From Climacteris rufus (Eukaryota > Chordata > Aves > Passeriformes > Climacteridae), in NCBI GenBank assembly GCA_013398175.1, contig VZRZ01003920.1, positions 337,755-401,754 on the forward strand: a stretch of DNA of 64,000 bases, given 5' to 3'. Position 1 is the first letter of the stretch. The number at the start of each line of letters is the position of its first letter. Of the stretch, positions 49,201-61,200 are shown piece by piece. The position numbers and the translations under genes were made by a program. The notes below the pieces were generated by a model. The model did not search any database and was not told the DNA's origin. It worked only from the letters and a program-made list of their open reading frames with translations.

Positions 49201-52200
49201 GCAGGGGCTGGGGACAAGGCAAGGACAGACAAGGTGCAACAAGTTACTGGGGAGTCTGGTCCGGAGGGGTCAAGGGGTGAGAGTATGAATGACATTGGAT
49301 GTCCTGGTTCTGCAGGGTTTAGTGCTAGAATACTGCCACAATTCCAGGGAAGGGCAAAGAAGGTGAATGCTTTGTCATCACTTTGGAGGAAAAGATAACA
49401 AATCCTGTGATTAAGGGCTTGTCAGGCTGACACTGGTTATGCAGAGGGGCTGATGGCATCTCCATTACTGAAGACACAAGGACAGTGCCACAGCATCTCA
49501 ACACATGACCAAAGGGAGTGCTGGGCTCTTCCCTAGCACTCCACACAGGCAGGGGGCCCTTCAGCGTTACCAGTCATGGGGAAAGACCTTCAGTCTAACC
49601 AATACCTCCAGTTTAACGGCAGCAGACCCAACATGGAGCAGAGAGTCTCCATCCCAGACGTCAATCTGAAGGCTGTGCTCGGCCAGGTACCGTAGGAACC
49701 AGCGCTGCTCCCCAGGCCGCAGGAAAGCTGGATCCACCATGTACTTCAGCTGCAAGCCTGGTGCTCCTGCAAGACACCACGCTGTCACAGACATGGCACA
49801 TGGTGTGGTGGGACCTGGGCAGCCTCAACATGCACCTCATGCAACTGACATTGAGTGTTCCATTTCAAATAGTGAATGTTTTGAATGTTTTTCCTGACGT
49901 TCAAACCAGCACAGGTTTGCTATTAACAGACACCAGCCCATCCCTCGGGCTGGAGGCAAGCCCTAATCCACCCAATGGAAGAGGAGCAGCCACACAGGGA
50001 TGCTAAAACCAGAGCTTACTGGTGCCGAGGGTCCCGTCCTCGTTCACCCGGACAAGGAGCTGTGCTGGCACAGCCAGCCCGGTCGCCAGCCCCCCATCCG
50101 TGCTGACCAGCTGCAACCGCGGCGTGGTGACCGGTGGGAAACGGTAGAACTGGAAGGTGAGGAAGACAGTCCTTGGCCATGGCCCCTCCACGCTGCCCTG
50201 GGCATCCCTTGAGGAGAGAGAAGGGTTTGGGTTACTTGTGTCATGGCATTGCCACTCTATCACGAGCTCCTTGTGCATTTGGCACATGCCAAGAAGCAGA
50301 AGAACAAGAGAAGACTGGCAGCACCACAAGTATTTGGACTTTTCTGAAGACAGCGGCCATACGGTTTGCCTTAACTTTCCAAAAGCTTCGTAATTCCAGC
50401 TGTCTCCTGCCATATGCTGTGATGGAGGCGCCCAGCAAAGGCAGCGTGTTACCTTCCCACAGCACGCTGCCAGCCATGGAAAAAACAGAAGCGGGGCCTT
50501 ATCCAGCCAAAGCCACCCCTTGGGTGCCAACTTTCCCAACCCCATTTGCATTTCTGGAGAAACCCTGCATTAATGAGCTCTGACATCACATTGTGGCTCA
50601 TGGATCCAATGAAAAAGAACAGGATTATGACTTAAGAGTGCCCAGAAAGGACAAGAGCATCATCCTAAAACCCTCTGGTGCTTTGTCTCCCTGGCAGGTG
50701 CTAGAAGAAGAGGCACCTCTGCAAGCACAGCTGCTGCTTAAGCAGGGATGCTGGTTGGGAGAATTTGGAGAAAGGACTCTGTTCAGGAGGCCTCTGGGAT
50801 CTGCCCTCAGAAGACACCACCATGAGCTGCTATCCCACCTGCCAAAAGCCAGGAACTGCAGGATTATTTCATTGCCTTGCAGAGGGTCAGCTTCCTCCAG
50901 CCGTGGGTTGAAACTGCCCAGCTCCACTGGCTCCGAGATTTCCACTGGCTCCTTGTTGCGGTCCAGGATGTCTGGAAAGCCGGCAGCATGCAGGCGAGCC
51001 AGGGAGGCGCGAGAGAGTGACACATGGGAACTGATGAAGAAATAGGGCTGAGCTGCACAGAAGGGGCCACAGGGACCCCGGCAGCCCAGGCGATGGGGCC
51101 ACAGGAGGCTGGGGAAGGGCAGTCGAGCATCACCTGCCTGCCTGCAGCCCCACGGCGGCCATGGGCATCTGCACCGGGGTGAAGGGCAGTGCCCGCAGCT
51201 GGTCACTGGCACTGGGCTCCATGTCTGGTGAGCCAAGGTCAACCTCCAGGTGGGTGATGCCCCCATCCTCCCTCAGGGTCTGGCCCCTGCCCTGTGGTGA
51301 GGCCTCGAGCTGGGACACCGACAGCTGTCGGGAGAGTGGCAAACCTGAGCACCCACAACCCTGAGGCAGCCCCTGTGGCAGGGTGGGCCAGCAGCTCCTC
51401 TGTGCTAAAGGAGCTTGGCCACTGCATACCCCCGCATTGTCTTTCCACCAAGAAGCAGCACAGCTTGGCCGTGTGAGGGTTTGCACCTCTGCTGCCATTT
51501 CTCTGCTGCTCACTCCCTGGCAAGGGGAGGGATAAGCACATGCAGCAGGAAAATCAAACTGCTTAATGCGGCCTTATGAGGCATTTCATTTCATCAAAAA
51601 TATTTGCATGCATTGATTCCTGCATCAAGATATAGAACAGCATAAAAAGGGCTCTCAGTATTCATAGCTCTCCTTAAATTCTGGGAGCTCTGCACGAACA
51701 AACCGTGTGTCACTGTCAGCACATACCGCGGATGACAGCATCCAGCAAATCTGGGCTGTCAGAAACCAGAGCTGCCCTCACCGACACTCCTGGGGCGTGA
51801 AAAGAGCACGGGGAACCTCACCCAGCACATCACAGGGAGGAGCCGTTTTGCTGCCTGAAGGAGGTGGATTTGAGGACACTTGGTGCCTCTTGGCCACAGC
51901 AGACAGAAAAATGGGCAGAGGATGGGTCCAGGAGCACACCCTATGTGTGGGCCAGCCCCTAGGGAACACCACTGCCCACCACCCACGTCCACTGGTGCAC
52001 GTGGCACTTACCCCTGGTCCCCGTGGGGAGACTGGCGCTCGCACTCCTGTGGAGAGGGACAGGAGAGATGCTGTAGAGGAGCCATCACCCCCAGGCCCCA
52101 CAGCTGCAGCTGCACCCACCACAACCAAAATCCCCCCTCTTCCCACCAGCCCCTTTCAATCTTGGGGGTGAAGGCAGTGCAGCGAAGCACCTTATCATTA

Positions 52201-55200
52201 CTCAATGACTTCTTTTGAATTATTTCCCAATAAGAATGCTGCTTGGGGGTTAACACAGCACATCTCCAGATCCATCCGTTATTTTGCTGGGAATCAGGCT
52301 AATTCTGCCATAAACAACAGCTCCTCCATCCCCTGACAGCGCCGCGGTGCCCCACGGCCACACGGTGCTGCCTAAGTGGGATGCTTAATGAGACGTGAAA
52401 GTTTTAGGATACTTAAGGTTTTCATAGCTCCTCTGTTATTTTTTGTCACTCCCTTCATCTGCTCAAGCATTTGTGCCCTGAAACAGTGGGAGCTTTATTG
52501 TGTTTATATTTGGCTGTTCTCTTGCGCCGGCACAGCTGAGCTCACGGAGCTGCGGGTCCTTCGCGGCAGAGCAGGGGCACAGATGTTCCACCCCTGCATC
52601 CACGTGATGCTGAGACCTTAATTTGCTTTCCCCACCACGTATATCCCAGCTATTCCATGCTGGCTGCTGTGCAAAGGAAACCACCCCGTCTCCCTCATGC
52701 CTAAAATACTGATTCCTTCCAGTTTGGATGGCTTTGGCTGGCATTAAGAAGAGGATGGACAAATCCATCAGCAGCACCAGCAGCTGAGCTGACAGAAGCT
52801 CTTGGCCTCCCCTGGGCCAGACAGCAGCATGTTTCCCAACAGAGCTCTACAAAAAGTTAACCCAATAGTCTCTTCAGCACCGTGGGGTACAGGCTGGAGG
52901 GGCACAGCTCCGGCACCACCACTGCACTTTGCAAGCTCTCCCTGGTGCCACAAGCCCCCTGGAGCCAGGGAAATGCCATGGAGTTCATTCCCAAAAATTG
53001 CCCTGCTGGGGGTCTCCCCTTGTCAGGGAAGCAACCCATGCCCCAGAACAGTCCCTCAAGCTGAAGCATGCCAGACCAGCACCAGGCTGGAAGTTCAGTG
53101 TCAGCACTCGTCTCCCTCTCCCCTCACCACACCACAACTCCATCAGCAACCCAGGCAACTCCAGCTGAAAGGCACCAGGAAAACCTTCCAAGCAGCACCA
53201 GGAAGGTACCAGTCAGGATACAGCCTGTGCTGCAGGGAGACAAACCCCGCATCCCCCAACATCACCAGACCCCTTCATCTCCCTCCGAGGCTTTTCTCTC
53301 CAAAGCCCCTCCCAGCAGCAATCTTGGCTCCTCACTGACAGAAACACAGGATTTGTCACAGTAAAGCCATGGTGCCACTGCCATCTCGTGGAAGGCACTG
53401 CAGCACCAGAGACAGCATGGAACAGAAACACACCGTAGTGGGCATCACCCGGCCCACAAGCAGGCGCCAAGTGGCCCATCAGAGAGCTGAAAGAGCTGTG
53501 ACACACATTGAAATGCTGCCAGGTGTCTGAGGCATCACCCCGAGACCCATCTGGGACCCCAGCAGGAATAGAGCTGCAAAGAAAGGGGCATTTGCTTCCC
53601 ACTGATCACAAAAGCAGGCTGAGAGGGAAAAAAGCCAGAGAGGATTTTCAGGAGCCCAGTGCACCAACACAACCTCGTGCCCAAACCCAAGCCCCCAGCA
53701 GTTTTCCTTCCATCTCCAATAGAGCAGAGAGGTGCTGAAACTCAATCACAAGGCTCACCAAAGTACAGACAGATGTATCTGTGCACACATGCAGATGCTG
53801 CCTGCTCCTCCCTGGCCAGGCACCAGCACATCCCGCGCACATCAATCCAACCCAGGCTGCTGTCACACTCCCTCAGTGGTGGCACAACCAGGTTATTTTT
53901 CCTCAGCCTATAACTGATTTCTCCCCTGTCCCCATGTCTGGAGAGACGAGCAGCAGTACTGGCAGCAAGAACGTGCTGCTGGTGTGGCTGCTGCACCCCA
54001 TGACCCAGAATGGGAGCAGGCTGGGGCAGTGCTGGCAATCCCTGGGGATTTTGCACATGGCTCAGCAATACTATCACAGGGGAATTTTGCAAGTTGAGAA
54101 GAGCTGAATTCAACTTGACAAAAACTTGGTTCATTCCAGTAATTCATAACTAGCTCGCTGAAACTCACTGAAGCCTTTCTGTTTTCTCTCCCAAGCAGAC
54201 ACCAGTGCCACACTCTATATTTTAAATGTCAGCGATCTGGAAAACACTCACTCAGTGATGGCGTAGGAGGCTGCTTCGACTCGTCCCTGTCTTTACATAG
54301 GATCTCCGCAGCAGTTACAAGATGTTCTTCCGAATCGGTGGAAACATGGAATTGGACAGTCCCAGACTCCACGTGCTTTCCCTGAAATTGGCAACGAAAT
54401 GCTTTCAGACAGTATGTTACACGCAGCCTCCCTCGTGCCTCCGACAGCGGCTCCCTCGCCCTGACACCGGAGGCAGAGCTGCCAGGGGCCAACAAGCCCT
54501 TACCTGCCGGGAGCTCCTGCTGCTGGGCGGGGTCCGGTAGACCAAGGCTTGGCAGGGGCCACGGCGGGCACCACCACGCAGGGGCAGGACCACCTCCGTG
54601 TCCCCGGTGCCCGGGACGGGGTTCCACACAGCCCAGCGCACCGAGCGCATGTCAGCCGCCTCGCCGCGGGCACTGCCGGACGGGGCCTGGGGGACAGGAG
54701 AGTGCAGTGAGCACCAGGCAGCCCCACCTGGCCTCCGGGACCAGGGAATGGGTGCTGCCAGAGAGACACTGGCTCTCATCTCCCACCATGCCTCCCCACG
54801 CCTGACTCTGGCATCACAGAAGCTCTTCATCACATTCTGGAGACATTTCACTTTCCAGGACCTTATGTCTCTGTAACCCCTCCCTCAAGCAGCTGTACGA
54901 GGGATACATGTGGGACCCCCATCCCTGGCAGAGGGGAAAGGTTTCCACTTACCCAGCGTATCCACAGCCTCCCTCAAACCAAAGGAGAGGCACAGAAACA
55001 AGAGAGGTCTCTGCCAGCGCCCGCCATCCCCCTTGCAGCTAATTATGGCACCAAGGACAAGGTGATCAGCTTTGCAAGCAGCTTTGGGATTAACCACTCT
55101 GCCCCAGGGCTGCACCACAGGAAGCGGCTCCGCCACTGCCCCAGACAGCACTCCCCACACAGCCAAACAGATCTGCCTCTGGAATCCCAAACCTCTATAG

Positions 55201-58200
55201 GACCTTGGGCTTCAGCTTTCCAATGGAGTTGGGCCCTACAACAACTCCCAACAGCACGGTTCTGAGTCTCCTTTCCTCTCAGTACAAATCCCTCTCGTCT
55301 GGCACAAGCAGTCTGCTTTATAAATACCCATTTCCACCACTTTGGCTTTGGATAGCTCTAAAAAGAGACATTTACTACATTTTCAATGAACATCTTAGCA
55401 GGACGATTAAAGCCTCATAACAAACACTTGGCCATCGATTCAGTCAGCCAGGAGCTGATGGCTCCAACAGCACAAGGTCTCTGGAGGGGACACACAGTAC
55501 TCGCTGAGCTGGGTTTAACCTGCAGAAAGGTTAAACTAAGATGTGAGTAAATGATCAGTAAGTAGGTGAGAATGTATTGAGTGCAGAGACAACACTCAGA
55601 GATTTCTCCTGCCTTTACAGTCTGAGAACATCAGGCTAAAGCACACAGAAAAATCTCAGAATTCAGGGGGAAAAAAATGGAGCAGGAGGGGCTTACCCTT
55701 TTTCAGCATAAATGCTAAATTCTAAAGAAAAGTCTTTTTTATATTAACAAAAAGCTGAAATTTTCCAAATTAGCTTGCCAGAACACTGTGAGACTGTTGC
55801 AGGCTACATTCCTCCATCTACATATAAACAGTGAAGAAGTGCAACCACAAGCAATTAAAATGCAAGCCCATTTGCAGATTATTTTGTGCAGTGCTGTGGA
55901 AGGCACACGGACACTTTTCAGGGTGCTTCACTGCACAGCACAGCCATGCAAAGAGGAGCTGCTGAGACTCGGAGGAGCAGGATGGTGAAACAGAGGAAGG
56001 AGTTCCTCAGCAGGGCTCACTCCTCCAGTGTGGATCGCTGCTCTTTCATGAGCAACAGAGACGAGGCACATGCCCATTCAGACCTACCTTCCCACCAGCT
56101 CTCCCTGTGCTGGAGAAGACATATTCCAGCTGGAAGCAGACCCCGAATGCCGGGTGAGGGACCATTTCACTCAGCTGGATGCGGCTCCTCAGCACCAGAG
56201 CTTGACCTGCATCCCTGTGCAGGTCAGAGGAGCGGCTGTGGGCAGCGTCTGAGGTGGGAGGGAAGCAGCACCAGGAGTAGAGGGTCTCCCGCTTACCTGG
56301 CTCCAGAGCCGGGCACCCCCCGGCAGCCACCCGGTGACAATTCTGCCTCTGGCACCAGCACCACCACCTGCGGTGCCCGGACGAAGCGCAGGCCGTTGTG
56401 GACACCCACGTGCAGCCGCCGCTCCCGAACCACCACCTCTTCACCGTCCGGCGCGGCGTTAGCCTGTGTCAGGAATGTTTTCCAGCTCAGAAAGCACAGT
56501 GTCACTGACCACAGCCAGGAGAATTCAGGCAATCCTTCAGCAACTCGAAAAGCAGGACCCACTCCTCCAGCAGCTGATAGATGTTAAAATCTTTTGTCTT
56601 TATGGCAGAGTTGGTGCAAATCTGGCAAGAAAGGAGCTGGCCAGTGGCTGCCACTCCAAAGAGATGGACTTGATATACACTGCATCTCATCTCTGCACTT
56701 CCCACAGCAAAGGAAATGCAAATTCTGCTTAGGGGTGTCTGGATGTTCAAAACAAAGCCCATGCAGAGCACTCGCATGCTAATCCAGTAGGGAAGAAAGT
56801 TAAAAATTTCCACAGCAAAAACAACTGGAGGCTCCGAGGGAAACAAATACATGAGCATCATTTATCTGACACTTTCCATCCCATCCATAAACAAGGCACC
56901 AGCGTTACTACTCTGCACTGTGCCTTCCCCTGCTCCAGCCACATTAGCAGTACCTAAATTAATGGAATCACAGAATGGTTGGGGTTGGAAGGACCTTAAG
57001 GATCATTTTGTTCCACTCCCCTGCCATGGGCAGAGACACTTTCCACTAGACCAGGTTGCTTCAAACCCCATTCAACCTGGTCTTGAGCACTTCCAGGCAG
57101 TCACAGCTTCTCTGGGCAACCTGTGCCAGGAAATCACCACCCTCACAGCACGTTACTTACCTGAAGTAAGCGATCATTGTTCAGTAAATCCAGCAGTTCC
57201 TCCTCAAATTCCTCCAGGGAAGGGTACAAGCGGACAAACAGCCGCTCCAGATAGCAGGTGACCGGCTTCATCAGCCGGGGCTTCTGCAAGCAGTCGCCTG
57301 AAAGCCAAGGTGGTGGCCACAGGTTACCCAAGCAAACAGAAAGCCACCACCACTGTGCTGGGGTGCCCTGTGGTGCCAGTGGCAGCTCTGCCTGCTCGGC
57401 TTCTGAGCACAGGCGTAAACACCTGCACGTCTCAGCTGCTTTGGAGACCTTGCTCAGCTTCACTACTAACAATTACAACAACAAAGCTTTCCAGGCAGGA
57501 AGCTGAAGAATAATTCAGCTGCAGAACTCTGAGGAATTTTTACCCTCTGAATCTTCAGCTCACGTATTTTAATCGTCGCAGCTCAAAGGGCAATGTGCCA
57601 TAGGGAGAGATTAACAAGGGCTGAGCGGGCAAGAGCTCATGCCCCCGAACCTGCCAGGCACCATTGGTGCTGAACCCACCTCCGAGGAGTTTAAACAAGC
57701 TACAAAAGCTGTTTCTAAGACTCTGCTGAATGACTGTAATTAAACCAACCATCACTTATCCCTACCAGCTTCCCAGGAGCAAAGCAATTAACGGACAGGG
57801 AACAGACTGAGCCATTTTGATGTCTTCCAGATTGAGCTCTGAGTGTGAGGGCTGTGGCCCCGCACAGGGGAGATGCTCTTGCCAAGGGCAGGCACTGCAG
57901 AGAACCCACTGGTGCTCCCAGAAATCCCATCCCAGTGCCCTGCCTGCCCTGCCCGCAGCCTCCTGGGGACCTGCTGCCTTCAAGCAGGAGCAGCAGAGGC
58001 AGAGAGAAAGAGAAGGAGCCCTTACTTGTGTCTCCACGTGCTGACAGCAAGCCAGGAACAGTCTGCAGCCCGGATATCAGCAGGTTTTCAGGAAGGAGAT
58101 GAAATATCATCTCCAGGGGCTGGTGGGACTTCAGGGCATACTGCAAGTGGCTCTTCTCCATCACCGTCAGGTATTTGTTCTCTGAAGAAAACATCCCCAA

Positions 58201-61200
58201 ATGACCAAAACTGGGGAGACAGTTTCACAGCACCAATGTTGAAGAAATCATTATCTGTGGACATATATGCTGGGAGCAAAGGAAAACCTGAGCCAGGCCA
58301 TTCCCAGCAGGCAGTAAGGCACATCCACTGAGCACTACAAGGGCAAGGACCACATCTCATACCAGGCAGACACACACAACACACATTTGGGTACAAGAAG
58401 GGACTAAGAAGTCATGTTTGGGTGCTGCTTACTTTCCACAGGGTCCTGGAAGCGTGGGTGCAGTAGGGCACGCGGTGTCCCATGGTACAGCTTCAACCTG
58501 AAAGCAAAGAGCACATGCACAGCAGTCACCAAATTCGCCCTGAAGCACATCTCCATCTTCCACAATGCCCCTGCTCAGCAGCAAAACCCACCCAACCCAC
58601 TCTGCAAAAAGCCCTGTACGTTAGGGAAGGGACAGGCATCCCTCCCAAACCCATTACTGCTTCCACAGAGTGAAGAGTTCTGGGTTTCTAAATGCTGGCT
58701 CTGTTTCTGCAGCCCCAGGACCACTCTTTTCCCCCCAATTCCTAGTGTGACCTGTTACACAGCACCACAGGAACCTACACTCTGTCCTCAGTGGCCGGGT
58801 CTGTCACCTCTGATCCGCCATGGAAGAGGGGGATGATTCCAAAGCCACAGGAAAGGTGCTGAGAGTGCCCATCCCCTTTCCCAGCTGCCACTACCACTTC
58901 CACGACAGCGGTGATGCCAGGGTGGTTCAAGGAGGTGTGGAAGTAAACGACCTGGGACAGGAAAGGAGAGAGATGGGCTACTTTGGGGGGCTGGCAGCAG
59001 CAGCTGCAGGCAGAGCAATGCCTCTTGCACTGGGACAGCCAGTAGTGCAACCAGAACATCCATTAAAGCTTCCACACAAAGGCTAATGGCAAATAACCTC
59101 TGTCACCGCTACTAGATCTCAACTTCTTAAATCTCAAAGATTGTTAGGTTATTTTTTAACTTTTTTTTTGTTGCCAACATCTGTTTTCCAGAGTAACTCG
59201 CAAGCTGCAGACCCTGAATGAGCGGGGCTTTGATGCAGCCCAGACCTACAGCAGTAGAGCAGGAGAAATGAGCTGGAAACCCTCCTGTAGCAGGGAGGGA
59301 CATGGGGGTAGCCTGGACCCGACAGCAGGAGGGGACAGGACACAGGTCACCTCCCCAGGACAGGATTTAAAGCTAGGTTAATCTTTCTATTAAAAACTCA
59401 TTACCGCAGTGTTCCAGGGAAAATATTTACTGCAATCATGGGCTGTCAGGAAGGAATAACAGAGAGAGACATTCCTGCATCAACCCTGGGACATAAATCG
59501 TTATTCCATTAGCCTTTATTGCAAGGTGCTGGATTAACGACCTGACCGCTGGCTGCAGAGCAAGGCTCACCCTGAAAAGGCACAGGGAGCCTTTACAGTG
59601 GGTCCTGAGTGCCACTGAGCTCGATGGTCCCTCCTGAACAGACACAAAGGTTTCTGTCACTGCATTCATCTCCCCTAAACCCTGAGAACAAAACCCACCC
59701 CACCTGCAGGGTCTGATCCCTGTCCTTGCACCTTCCTCCTCTGGAAGCTGGTGAGCGTGCCGCCACCACATGCAGGCAGAGGAGCAGTGCCCTTCCTCCT
59801 TCCCTCACCTGTCACAAATCGATTCCAGCTCCACCTGAACTCTTCCCAACAGTGAGCTGCTGACTATCATGCAGTTAGAAGATCCCACTCTGCGTGCAGA
59901 CCACCCCTCCTCTGTCAGACCCTGAGCCCTGTGGCTGCAGGGACAGGCAATGCAATTCAGTCACCGCAGAGAGCCTGTGACACAGTCCCCCAACACCCCA
60001 AAACTCCTGCCAACTGCTCCCAACCGCATGGCAAACACCCAGGAAGCCTTCAGATGTCGGGAATATGTTTGGAAAGGCAGCTCTTCCCAGCATCCAGCTC
60101 TCTCTGCAGCACTCTCTGCCCTAGTTTTAATCCATCCCTCTTCAAAACAAGCCAGGGTGGGACGGTACTGAAACACTTGGGAGAGAAACACACATGTCAA
60201 TGTCACTGTCGATGTAAATGAAGGAAGAGCACAGCGCTGAGCTGTGCTTCACTTCACCTGCAGCACTGAGGAGGTGGAAACAGGAGGTATGAATTGGAAA
60301 ACGTGGCATGCAGGCCGTGGGTTACACTACGGGGCGGCAGCATCGCCCCAGTAAGGAGCACTCCACTTTGCCGGTATCAGCAGCAGATGGAAGCACAGCT
60401 TTGGGAGAGTTCAGTTCCCAGATAAGAAGAGAGGAGCGCTGTGCTGGAGGGTGGGCAGCTGCTCTTTCCCTTCCTTCCCACTTGTAGGGAAACACTGCTC
60501 TCTGCCGCCGGCTCCGAACACGGCAGGTGGCACACGGTGGCACATCGCTGTTCCCACGGTGGCACCAGCCCCGGGAGCAACCCAAAACCCCAATTTCCCC
60601 ATCCCAATAGACCATACATAAATCTTAATATAACTGCACAGTGTCGGGGTGCACCCTGGGCAAAGGGTCAGGAAGAGCCACGAGGGACAAAGAGCTCGGT
60701 GCTGTGTTTTCCCAGACCCTCGGCAGCCCCTACCTCGTTGAACGTGGCCCTGGCCGAGCGTGGCGGGGCAGCACGGGCAGCTCGCCAGCTGCTCCTCCAC
60801 GTCCTCCCAAAGAAGTGGTGGTAGGTGGCATCGAAAAGGGAGAGGCGCAGCTGGTACTCGGCTCCCTGCAAGGCACAGCGCACTGGCATTGGGGACACTC
60901 AGTGACATGCCAGCTCTGCGTCCCCAAAGTCCAGAAAACACTTTGGTGAGAGAGGACAAATAATTCCCATTTTTTAAGGGATGCCCAAATGAGGCACAAG
61001 GCCATGGACAGCTTCGTGCATTGCTGCAGAACCTGCCTGAAAGCCACAGGCTGACAGAGCAAAGGAAAAGTGGGAAAATTGAGCATTAAGCACAGAATAA
61101 GTGTTCTTAAAGTGCTATCCAGAGATTTTAATTTAAATATACTTACCTAAATTAACAAATAACTAAATGAAAAAGTAATTAAATGCTAACTCAGATTTGC

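Noticed and set aside
58778..58781. Alternative exon 3 donor AGA|GTGTAG
   Set aside because: It would join exon 4 out of frame; the overlapping GT|GTAGGT donor keeps frame and restores the human-like EDRVLKLYHG.
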